10,173 bases of DNA. It comes from CAZGZD01 sp964401915 (GTDB lineage: Bacteria > Patescibacteriota > Microgenomatia > UBA1406 > GWC2-37-13). The stretch is from assembly GCA_964401915.1 (NCBI GenBank), contig CAYOAI010000023.1, positions 1-10,173 on the forward strand, written 5' to 3'. The notes under the pieces are model-generated. The model was not told the DNA's origin, ran no database searches, and saw nothing but the letters and a program-made list of their open reading frames with translations. The first letter of the stretch is position 1. Each line of letters begins with the position of its first letter. Of the stretch, positions 1 through 6,593 are shown piece after piece. Made by a program: the position numbers and the translations under genes.

Positions 1-54
1 CAGAGCGTCTGGCTGGCAGTCAGAAGGTTAGGGGTTCGACCCCCCTTAGGTCCA
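1..54 (+). tRNA. tRNA-Ala (anticodon GGC), 5' end cut off by the window edge
   Basis: The visible part holds the end of the D arm, an anticodon arm (stem 8-12 with 20-24, seven-base loop 13-19), a five-base variable region, a T arm (30-34 with 42-46, loop TTCGACC) and the 3' acceptor strand 47-53 followed by discriminator A54. The anticodon at 15-17 is GGC, which reads Ala codons GCC/GCU. The acceptor strand ends TCC, so position 70 is U, as expected for the G3:U70 identity pair of tRNA-Ala. The partner strand lies outside the window. CCA is not encoded; the next bases are CAC. Confidence 0.9.
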
Positions 55-238
55 CACAAGAAAGAGGAGCGACTGCCATAAAAGAAAAAGTCGGATTCTG
101 CGATCTTAACAACCACCCTCCGTGTTGATTTTATGATCTCTTATCAGACAAGAAAACTGAAAATACCAAGGCCAAATAATTGTTTTGGAGCAACAGCTAT
201 GGTAAAATAATCAAGCCTATTTAGTCTTTTCAAAAAAT
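55..238. other. Spacer between the two tRNA genes, no gene seen
   Basis: No open frame with coding character and no further cloverleaf is visible in these 184 bases. CGACT (70-74) and a downstream AGTCG could form a weak stem, but no convincing terminator with a T tract follows tRNA-Ala. The only clear signal is the promoter at 180-208. Confidence 0.5.
180..208 (+). promoter_or_regulatory. Promoter for tRNA-Lys
   Basis: A -35 box TTGTTT (180-185) and a -10 box TAAAAT (203-208) are separated by exactly 17 bases. Predicted transcription starts near 215, about 24 bases before the tRNA. This implies that tRNA-Lys is transcribed separately from tRNA-Ala. Confidence 0.6.
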
Positions 239-310
239 GGGCCCGTAGCTCAATGGTAGAGCAGTAGCCTTTTAAGCTATTGGTTGAGGGTTCGAGTCCC
301 CCCGGGCTCA
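239..310 (+). tRNA. tRNA-Lys (anticodon TTT)
   Basis: This is a complete 72-base cloverleaf. Acceptor strands 239-245 and 303-309 pair over seven positions with one G:U, and the discriminator is A310. The D stem GCTC/GAGC is intact. The anticodon stem GTAGC/GCTAT encloses loop CTTTTAA, giving anticodon TTT (Lys). The T arm has loop TTCGAGT and a stem with one apparent A-C mismatch. CCA is not encoded in the gene; the bases after A310 are CAG. Confidence 0.93.
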
Positions 311-330
311 CAGTTTCTTGCTTTCACTTA

Positions 331-350
331 CCCTGACTAAATCATCAGGG
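331..350. promoter_or_regulatory. Inverted repeat touching the glnA promoter
   Basis: CCCTGA (331-336) and TCAGGG (345-350) are perfect inverted arms around an 8-base loop, ending one base before the -35 box of glnA. There is no T tract after it, so it is a poor intrinsic terminator for tRNA-Lys. It could be a terminator remnant or an operator for glnA. The sequence does not decide between them. Confidence 0.3.
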
Positions 351-351
351 G

Positions 352-379
352 TTGACACACGGTTGGCTGGTAGTATAAT
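352..379 (+). promoter_or_regulatory. Consensus sigma-70 promoter of glnA
   Basis: TTGACA (352-357) and TATAAT (374-379) are both perfect consensus hexamers, with a 16-base spacer. Transcription should start near 386, giving a leader of about 44 bases before the glnA ATG. This is the strongest promoter visible in the window and suggests high, probably housekeeping, expression. Confidence 0.85.
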
Positions 380-429
380 GAGGGCGGTTGTTTCTTGAGG
401 TCGAGATTATAAAACTCAGGTTTTCTTAT

Positions 430-1836
430 ATGACCGCCAAAGAACTTATAAGCTTCGTCAAAAAAAATAAGATAAGATTCGTGGATCTTAAATTCACCGA
501 CCTTCTTGGCACATGGCAGCATTTTACCGTACCTGTCTCCGAACTTTCTCAAGACGCGCTTAAGGCAGGTTATGGATTCGACGGTTCCTCGATTCGTGGA
601 TTCAAGGAGATTTATGAGAGCGACATGTTGGTGATTCCAGATACGAGTACAGCAATCGCCGATCCCTTTTCTGATTCAACCGTCAGCATGGTGTGCGATA
701 TCAAAGATCCGGAAACAGGTGAGTACTTTAGTCGCGATCCACGATATGTGGCTAAAAAAGCCGAGGCGTACCTAAAAAAATCAAAGTTGGCAGATGTCGC
801 ATACTTTGGGCCAGAGCTTGAATTTTTCCTGTTTGACCACGTCTCATTTGACCAGCGGGAGAATTTTGGCTACTACGAGATCAACTCAAATGAAGGGATC
901 TGGAATAGCGGTGAGAGTGAGCAGAACCTGGGATACAAACCACGGTACAAAGAGGGATATTTCCCCGTACCACCTACGGACTCGCTTCAGAATATACGAA
1001 ACAATATCGTGCTTGCACTTGAGCAGGTGGGGATTGATGTGGAGTGCCATCATCATGAAGTAGGGACAGCCGGGCAGTGTGAGATCGATATGCGTTTCAA
1101 ATCGCTTCTTGCGATGGCCGATCAGGTGCTTTTGTACAAATATGTGGTTCGAAATGCAGCTCTTGCCAACGGCAAATCCGCAACATTTATGCCAAAGCCA
1201 CTATTCAACGACAACGGGACTGGGATGCACACACATCAGTCTCTATGGAAAGGGGGCAAAAATCTTTTCTATCCCAAGGGCGATAAGCTTTTGAGCGAGA
1301 CCGCTTTGCATTATGTCGGAGGGCTTTTAGCCCATGCGCCAGCGCTTTGTGCATTTATTGCACCAACAACAAACTCTTACAAACGCCTCGTGCCTGGATT
1401 TGAGGCGCCAGTCAACCTCGTTTACTCCAAGCGCAACAGGTCAGCCGCAATCCGCGTGCCTATGTATTCTGCATCTGAAAAAGCTCGTCGTATAGAATTT
1501 CGTACGCCAGACGCCACCTCCAATCCATATCTTGCCTTCTCAGCTATGCTTATGGCGGGGCTCGACGGAATTCGAAACAAAATAGATCCAGGAGCTCCTC
1601 TCAATAAAAACATCTTCGACCTTCCAGCAACCGAGCTCAAAAAAATCAAAAGTGTGCCTAATTCACTTGATGAGTCGATCGACGCACTTGAGCGAGACAA
1701 TAAATTCCTACTTGAAGGCGGAGTGTTTACCCCAGATCTTATCGAGACGTGGATTGATTATAAACGCACACGCGAGCTTGATGCTATTAAACAACGACCG
1801 CATCCATGGGAGTTCTATCTTTACTACGACGCGTAA
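430..1836 (+). CDS. glnA: Glutamine synthetase, type I
   Basis: GlnA makes glutamine from glutamate, ammonia and ATP in the cytoplasm, normally as a dodecamer. The 468-residue length matches the family (E. coli 469). Visible motifs are DGSS in the N-terminal beta-grasp domain, GPELEFFLF with metal ligands Glu129 and Glu131, HHHEV (207-211), NGTGMHTH with His269, the flap NSYKRLVPGFEAP with Glu325, and RIEFRTPD with Arg358. The start is placed at ATG 430 because family alignment begins at MTAKEL. An in-frame TTG at 388 would lie at the predicted transcript start with no room for a leader. A weak CAGG lies 9 bases before the ATG. The loop that carries adenylylated Tyr397 in E. coli reads KNIFDLP here, with Phe396 in place of Tyr, so control by adenylylation should be absent. 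The gene converges with the acylphosphatase gene, with 9 bases between them. Confidence 0.97.
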   Translation: MTAKELISFVKKNKIRFVDLKFTDLLGTWQHFTVPVSELSQDALKAGYGFDGSSIRGFKEIYESDMLVIPDTSTAIADPFSDSTVSMVCDIKDPETGEYFSRDPRYVAKKAEAYLKKSKLADVAYFGPELEFFLFDHVSFDQRENFGYYEINSNEGIWNSGESEQNLGYKPRYKEGYFPVPPTDSLQNIRNNIVLALEQVGIDVECHHHEVGTAGQCEIDMRFKSLLAMADQVLLYKYVVRNAALANGKSATFMPKPLFNDNGTGMHTHQSLWKGGKNLFYPKGDKLLSETALHYVGGLLAHAPALCAFIAPTTNSYKRLVPGFEAPVNLVYSKRNRSAAIRVPMYSASEKARRIEFRTPDATSNPYLAFSAMLMAGLDGIRNKIDPGAPLNKNIFDLPATELKKIKSVPNSLDESIDALERDNKFLLEGGVFTPDLIETWIDYKRTRELDAIKQRPHPWEFYLYYDA

Positions 1837-1845
1837 TCTACGTCT

Positions 1846-2151
1846 TTATTTATTTGGAAGAATTGTGAAATCATCAATCACCTCACGCGGCTCCTCAAGT
1901 ATTACCTCACAATCTTCAACATGAGACACTGGCGGGCCTTGCTTTACTTTATCCAAAATCTCAATAAGCGCATCTTCTTCAGCTTGAAAACAAGCCTCAA
2001 CTCCACCACCTGCGCCAAAGAGATCAGATGAGTCGAAGACGTTGCGTATCCAGCCAGTCACACCCAGCGGCTTGGCCTGAATCTTGCACCACGCGCGGAA
2101 TCCAACCCCAATCACATCTCCCTTGATGTAAACTCGCGCTTGTTTGAGCAT
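1846..2151 (-). CDS. acyP: Acylphosphatase
   Basis: This 101-residue protein should hydrolyse acyl phosphates such as acetyl phosphate or carbamoyl phosphate (EC 3.6.1.7) in the cytoplasm. The family signature is clear: GDVIGVGFR with catalytic Arg19, and GWIRN with Asn37. The 18-residue spacing of these residues equals that of Arg23/Asn41 in the human enzyme. The protein is slightly longer than the usual 90-100 residues because of a Ser/Gly-rich insertion (about residues 40-50, DSSDLFGAGGG) after the second motif. It lies 12 bases downstream of the TPR gene and is probably co-transcribed with it. No strong Shine-Dalgarno site precedes the ATG. Its 3' end faces glnA, and no terminator is visible in the 9-base gap. 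Confidence 0.93.
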   Translation of the reverse strand: MLKQARVYIKGDVIGVGFRAWCKIQAKPLGVTGWIRNVFDSSDLFGAGGGVEACFQAEEDALIEILDKVKQGPPVSHVEDCEVILEEPREVIDDFTILPNK

Positions 2152-2163
2152 ATTTAAATCTTA

Positions 2164-2634
2164 TTATTTTGTAATCTCGGGGTCAACAGCTTGTGCGCGC
2201 TTAAGATATTCGTGAGCCTTCTGTGAGTCTCCTTCTCGACTATAAAGTTGATATAGCCTGTAGAGTACATCCCGAGCTTTAGGATTTGCAGCAAGCTCGG
2301 CCTCAACCCTTGCAAACTCAGATTTTTTCTCCTCATCTTTGATCGCCACGGCTTGTTCTACACTATGCCCATAGATTTCTTTAAATGGCGCAACTTCTAT
2401 ATCATATATCCCGACTTTTTTTGCTTTTTGAAGATATGCTACTGTCGCATCAAATTCTCCGCCTGTGAGCTTTGTGTAAAGTGGTGGTAGCGACTCTGAA
2501 AGATAAATATTCACGACAAGATATAAAAAAAGAATCCACACTCCTAATAAAGATAAAATAGCAAGATATGGTGGCATACCCGAGCTTTTCCCTTTTGGCT
2601 GGGTTTTTTTTATGTCTTTATGTTTTTTAGTCAT
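2164..2634 (-). CDS. Small membrane-anchored TPR protein
   Basis: This 156-residue protein has a Lys-rich cytoplasmic N-terminus (1-19) and one hydrophobic segment (about 23-45, PYLAILSLLGVWILFLYLVV). The rest is predicted to lie outside the membrane under the positive-inside rule. The C-terminal 40 residues (about 115-153) form a TPR-like helix pair ending in RAQAVDP, a common TPR terminus. The middle region (55-112) is charged and helical, possibly a degenerate repeat. A role as a scaffold for an envelope complex is inference; no enzyme motif is visible. It is the first gene of a two-gene unit with acyP and is divergent from the ATPase gene at 2695. I do not recognise a specific family. Confidence 0.8.
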   Translation of the reverse strand: MTKKHKDIKKTQPKGKSSGMPPYLAILSLLGVWILFLYLVVNIYLSESLPPLYTKLTGGEFDATVAYLQKAKKVGIYDIEVAPFKEIYGHSVEQAVAIKDEEKKSEFARVEAELAANPKARDVLYRLYQLYSREGDSQKAHEYLKRAQAVDPEITK

Positions 2635-2678
2635 AATATGTGGGTTTTGTGGCCTATGCCACTCTTTGGATGATATCT

Positions 2679-2688
2679 ATTATATAAT
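2679..2688. promoter_or_regulatory. Palindromic -10 element shared by divergent genes
   Basis: ATTATATAAT is its own reverse complement, so TATAAT is present on both strands (2683-2688 plus, 2679-2684 minus). On the plus strand a start 7 bases downstream would fall at 2695, the A of the ATPase ATG, implying a leaderless mRNA. On the minus strand it would give a leader of about 37 bases for the TPR gene. No good -35 box is visible for either direction, so the assignment is tentative. Confidence 0.45.
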
Positions 2689-2694
2689 TTTAAT

Positions 2695-5046
2695 ATGAAC
2701 GAGGTGATGGCTCTTCTTATTGATAGATTATTTACATTTTTTATAGCACTTTTTGCGGCGGGCTTTGCTGGAGCACTTACATTTGCGCTTATTTATCTTG
2801 TTATTGTGTATTTTCGACTTAAAAAGCGCGAGGAAATCTCTATGCAGATGGTGACTTTTGAGGTGCTTTTGCCACGGGATAATGAGATCAAGATAGATGC
2901 GGCCGAGCAGATGTTTGCCTCTCTCCACTCGATAAAAAAAGATGGATTCTTTATGTTCATGGATCTCAATGATGTAATCGCTTTTGAGATTGTGGGGACC
3001 AATAAAGATATACGATTTTTTATCTCGGCCCCCTCATATATCGCAGATCTTGTGGAGAAGACAGTGTATGGATTCTATCCAGCGAGTGAGATAAAGCGCG
3101 TTGAGGAGCCCCATATATTCTCAGAAGATGGAAAAGTAGCCTACACCACACTTGTACAAAAAGACCCAGCATATTGGCCGCTTAAGGTATACAAAGATCT
3201 GCCCACTGATCCACTTGCCTCAATCACATCGGCTCTGTCCAAAATGGCCCCAGGGGAAGGGGCGATGGTACAGTATCTGATCCGTCCGGCTGGGAAGAAA
3301 TGGCACAAAAAAGGCAAGTCTTACATATCCGGAACCAAAAAAAATGAGGCAGATCCCGAGAAGGCCACTTTTAAGACGGATCAAAAAGTGCTTGAACGGG
3401 TTGATGAGAAGACCTCTCGCCCCGCTTTCGAGACGACCATCCGAATAGTCGTCTCATCCGCGTCCAAGCACGCAGCAGACACACACCTTAAGAATATAAA
3501 AAGTGCATATTCTCAGTTTACCTCCGACCTCAACAAGCTTAAAAAAGCCCGCCTCCTTTTTAAGGGTGGATTTATGATCAACTTCATCTATAAATTTTTC
3601 CCAGTTGCCGATATTCCTTTTTTCAATGAGGTGTCGACTTTCTCCTCAGATGAGTTGGCCACACTTTTTCATTTTCCAAATAAGACTATTGAGACCCCAC
3701 ATATCGATTGGCTTAAGGCCAAATCTGCCCCAGTGGATGCAGATGTCCCTCAGTCTGGAGGCACAGAGATTGGCCAAGGATACTTTCGAGGAATAAAGCG
3801 CCCTATACACATCGGCTTTGAGGATCGTAGGCGCCACGTATATATAATTGGAAAGACTGGTGTGGGTAAGTCTGAGCTTCTGAAAGAGATGGTCAAGCAA
3901 GATATAGCTGCTGGATATGGGGTCTGTGTGATCGATCCCCACGGAGATCTTGTGGAGGATGTACTACTTCATATCCCTCCAAATCGAGCAGAAGACGTGA
4001 TCTACTTCGATCCGTCAGACAACGAGCGCCCGATGGGTCTCAACCTAATTCAGGTGAATACTGAGGATGAGAAGCATTTTATGACGACTGCCATAATCAA
4101 CCTTATGTATAAGCTTTTTGATCCACAGCGCACTGGTATTGTGGGACCGCGCTTTGAGCATGCCGTACGAAATGCCATGTTGACTGTGATGACGGAACCT
4201 GGTACCACATTTATCGAGGTCGTGCGAGTGCTCACCGATCCCAAATATGTGGCCGAGCTTTTGCCGAAGCTCAATGACCCGATTATCAAGCGCTACTGGA
4301 CTGATCAGATCGCGCAGACATCGGACTTTCACAAATCAGAGGTGCTTGACTACATTGTGTCCAAATTCGGCCGCTTCGTGACCAATAAAGCTATTCGAAA
4401 CATAATCGGGCAGAGTGAATCGTCATTTGATCTACGTAAGGTGATGGACGAGGGCAAGATCCTACTTATCAATGTGTCCAAGGGTAAGCTTGGAGAGGAG
4501 AATTCCAACTTCCTGGGGCTTATTCTTGTCCCCAAAATCCTAGTTGCCGCAATGAGCCGACAGGAGATTCCTGAGGAAAAGCGCCGCGACTTCTTCCTCT
4601 ATGTCGATGAGTTTCAGAACTTTGCCACTCCTGACTTTGCCACAATCTTGTCTGAGGCGCGAAAATATAGGCTTAATCTTACAGTCGCCAATCAGTTTGT
4701 GGGGCAGGTTGAGGAAGAGGTCAAAAACGCCATATTCGGCAATGTGGGTACCCTCATATCCTTCCGAGTTGGCGTCACCGATGCATCCTACCTTCAGCGC
4801 GAATTTCAGCCCGTATTCGGAGAGAGCGACCTTATCAATATTGACCGCTTTCACGCATATATGAAGACAATTGTTGACAACGATCCAGTGCAGCCATTCT
4901 CAGTCGATATGACCAAAGATATAAGCAAAATTCGAGCCTCAGCCAACGAGAAAGTCGCACAGGCGATCATCCAACTGTCAAGACTCAAATATGGTAGACC
5001 TCGAGAGCTTGTTGAGGCTGAGATAAACCAAAGATCCAATCTATAG
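2695..5046 (+). CDS. VirD4/TraG-like membrane-anchored DNA-pump ATPase
   Basis: This 783-residue protein belongs to the FtsK/HerA/VirD4 group of P-loop ATPases. A hydrophobic anchor spans residues 7-40. An N-terminal domain of about 290 residues (50-340) has no catalytic motif that I recognise. The ATPase core begins at about 370 with Walker A GKTGVGKS (386-393), followed by CVIDPHGD. Walker B is FFLYVDEFQNF (633 onward, Asp638/Glu639), and the segment ANQFVGQV follows as in TraG/TraD-type coupling proteins. Relatives often carry labels such as type IV secretion or DUF87 and TraM-recognition protein. Conjugation partners (relaxase, VirB genes) are absent here, so a role in DNA or protein export at the membrane is inferred only. 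ATG 2695 may be leaderless. Met5 (2707) is an alternative, but GAGGTG abuts it with no spacing. The flavoprotein gene follows after 17 bases. Confidence 0.88.
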   Translation: MNEVMALLIDRLFTFFIALFAAGFAGALTFALIYLVIVYFRLKKREEISMQMVTFEVLLPRDNEIKIDAAEQMFASLHSIKKDGFFMFMDLNDVIAFEIVGTNKDIRFFISAPSYIADLVEKTVYGFYPASEIKRVEEPHIFSEDGKVAYTTLVQKDPAYWPLKVYKDLPTDPLASITSALSKMAPGEGAMVQYLIRPAGKKWHKKGKSYISGTKKNEADPEKATFKTDQKVLERVDEKTSRPAFETTIRIVVSSASKHAADTHLKNIKSAYSQFTSDLNKLKKARLLFKGGFMINFIYKFFPVADIPFFNEVSTFSSDELATLFHFPNKTIETPHIDWLKAKSAPVDADVPQSGGTEIGQGYFRGIKRPIHIGFEDRRRHVYIIGKTGVGKSELLKEMVKQDIAAGYGVCVIDPHGDLVEDVLLHIPPNRAEDVIYFDPSDNERPMGLNLIQVNTEDEKHFMTTAIINLMYKLFDPQRTGIVGPRFEHAVRNAMLTVMTEPGTTFIEVVRVLTDPKYVAELLPKLNDPIIKRYWTDQIAQTSDFHKSEVLDYIVSKFGRFVTNKAIRNIIGQSESSFDLRKVMDEGKILLINVSKGKLGEENSNFLGLILVPKILVAAMSRQEIPEEKRRDFFLYVDEFQNFATPDFATILSEARKYRLNLTVANQFVGQVEEEVKNAIFGNVGTLISFRVGVTDASYLQREFQPVFGESDLINIDRFHAYMKTIVDNDPVQPFSVDMTKDISKIRASANEKVAQAIIQLSRLKYGRPRELVEAEINQRSNL

Positions 5047-5063
5047 TATTCCCGCGAAGATTT

Positions 5064-5789
5064 ATGATTGACACATTCGACCTCACACTAAAAAAACGAA
5101 CCAAGTTTGCACCTGATATTTATCAACTCACCTTTGCGCTGCCCCAATCGCAGAGGCTTACTTTTAAAGCAGGGCAGTATATGATCTTCCGGATTCCACA
5201 AAAGGCCGCGGGAGACGCGGCTCGGCGTCTATATTCAATCTCGACTATAGCTGGCGCGGTCGATGAATTCGATATTATTATGCAGTACTTCAAGGGCGGG
5301 GTGGCTTCAGAGCACTTTACGCGGCTCATTGAAGGGGAGGGTGTGGCTGCCCAAGGCCCGGCTGGAGTATTTGCCCTACAGGAAAGTACACGTGATCGGG
5401 TATTTGTGGCAACTGGTACGGGGATTACGCCAATTATGTCGATGCTTCGTACAGATCTATCCAAAAGCCAAGATCGCAAATCCACTTTGTTATGGGGATT
5501 ACGCCAAGCCCAGGACTTATACTTTCTAGACGAGCTATTTGAGCTCAAAAAAAATAATCCAAACTTTATGTTTAGAGTGTGTCTATCCCAAGATACGCCA
5601 AGTGGCGACGCGGAGCATATGCTTTCAGGACGTGTTCAGACGGGGATGGAGAGTATATTTGAGCCCTCAGAGCTTACGCGTAATGATTATTACGTATGTG
5701 GAAGCGTAAAGGCTGTTGAGGATATTCGAGCGCATCTTTATCTTGCGGGTGTGCCTCGTGAGCAGGTTCACTTCGAGCGATTTGTCTAA
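5064..5789 (+). CDS. Ferredoxin-NADP reductase-type FAD/NAD(P)-binding oxidoreductase
   Basis: This 241-residue protein has the two-domain ferredoxin-NADP reductase fold. The FAD domain (about 1-100) carries RRLYSIST (54-61), which binds the isoalloxazine and phosphates, and GGVASEHFT. The NAD(P) domain carries ATGTGITPIMSML (116 onward) and YYVCGSVKAVEDI with Cys212. The C-terminus, VHFERFV, is of the kind that stacks near the flavin. There is no 2Fe-2S domain, so it needs a separate electron partner such as ferredoxin or flavodoxin, and none is encoded nearby. It probably shares a transcript with the ATPase 17 bases upstream, a pairing with no obvious functional link. Only a weak GAAG precedes the ATG. 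Its stop overlaps the stop of the convergent pilin gene by 4 bases. Confidence 0.93.
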   Translation: MIDTFDLTLKKRTKFAPDIYQLTFALPQSQRLTFKAGQYMIFRIPQKAAGDAARRLYSISTIAGAVDEFDIIMQYFKGGVASEHFTRLIEGEGVAAQGPAGVFALQESTRDRVFVATGTGITPIMSMLRTDLSKSQDRKSTLLWGLRQAQDLYFLDELFELKKNNPNFMFRVCLSQDTPSGDAEHMLSGRVQTGMESIFEPSELTRNDYYVCGSVKAVEDIRAHLYLAGVPREQVHFERFV

Positions 5790-6589
5790 AAGCTTGTGAC
5801 GAAGAATTCGGCTGGTATCTGCGGATAGCTTTGAAAAAGCTGTATCTTCTTACTTGCTCCCGCTGCAGTCTTGGCCTCAGATGTCACGAGCTTACCTTGC
5901 GCCTTAAGCGGGGTACTGGTTGTGGACTCAAATCCAAGCTGGGTATTTTGCTTGAGAACCCGGATGATCAGTACTTTTGCATTTGTATAGGCGCTAAGAT
6001 CGACAGGATCAGTGCGGCAAGCAAAATTAGTGGTCGTGCCTGCAAAATTGTTTCCAGCTACACCCGCGGCACCTGCTGCAATATCAGGGAAGCCTGAGGC
6101 TGAGTCTATTGCCACGAGTTTTTTCACAATTGCCGGATTGTCATATATCAAAGAAATATCAAGAGCTAAGTCCGAACTACAATCTGTTCCATTTTGTGTG
6201 CCATAATAGATCCTAAGCGGGTAAATCCAAGAATTATCAAAACCAGTGGTCGTATTGTAGTCTGCCACGTAATAGGTATATTCGCCATTTGCATTAATTG
6301 CACTGGGCGTCACAAACCTTTGATCTGCCCCAAAGCTGGATACATTTGCCGTGCCTGTTGAGCCAAGTTGAAGATCGCTTATATTAACATTGGTTCCACT
6401 TTTAAGCGCAGCCTCGACTCCTGCCTCAGCCGCAGCAAGTGCTTTTTGCTGGTCTGCCTCAAGTTTGGCGATCTTGGTATCTGTCTGGCCAGTGAATGCA
6501 GTGGTAAGGACTACTGTAATCGCTGTGGCAAGCAGCATGATGGTGATAAGTAATATTTGCCCTTGCTGTAAAGCCTTTTTATGATTCAT
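5786..6589 (-). CDS. PilX-like minor pilin / pilus assembly protein
   Basis: This 267-residue protein begins with a short Lys-containing leader and then QGQILLITIMLLATAITVVL (9-28), a single membrane helix. A helical heptad-like stretch with KALAAAEAGVEAAL (about 49-62) follows. This layout is typical of PilX N-terminal-domain proteins of type IV pili, which lack the classic pilin glutamate context but enter the pilus through the N-terminal helix. The remaining 200 residues are Thr/Ser/Ala/Asn-rich with beta character and only two cysteines, as expected of an exported globular head. The gene starts 4 bases after the stop of the Cys-rich secreted protein, and an AAGGTAG stretch in the end of that gene may serve as its Shine-Dalgarno, suggesting coupling. 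Assignment to a pilus is family-level inference; no PilB, PilC or PilD gene is in the window. Confidence 0.8.
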   Translation of the reverse strand: MNHKKALQQGQILLITIMLLATAITVVLTTAFTGQTDTKIAKLEADQQKALAAAEAGVEAALKSGTNVNISDLQLGSTGTANVSSFGADQRFVTPSAINANGEYTYYVADYNTTTGFDNSWIYPLRIYYGTQNGTDCSSDLALDISLIYDNPAIVKKLVAIDSASGFPDIAAGAAGVAGNNFAGTTTNFACRTDPVDLSAYTNAKVLIIRVLKQNTQLGFESTTSTPLKAQGKLVTSEAKTAAGASKKIQLFQSYPQIPAEFFVTSF

Positions 6590-6593
6590 ATAT

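Noticed and set aside
388..429. Upstream TTG start adding 14 residues to GlnA
   Set aside because: It would lie about 2 bases from the predicted transcript start, and the added residues do not match the family N-terminus. ATG 430 begins at the expected MTAKEL.
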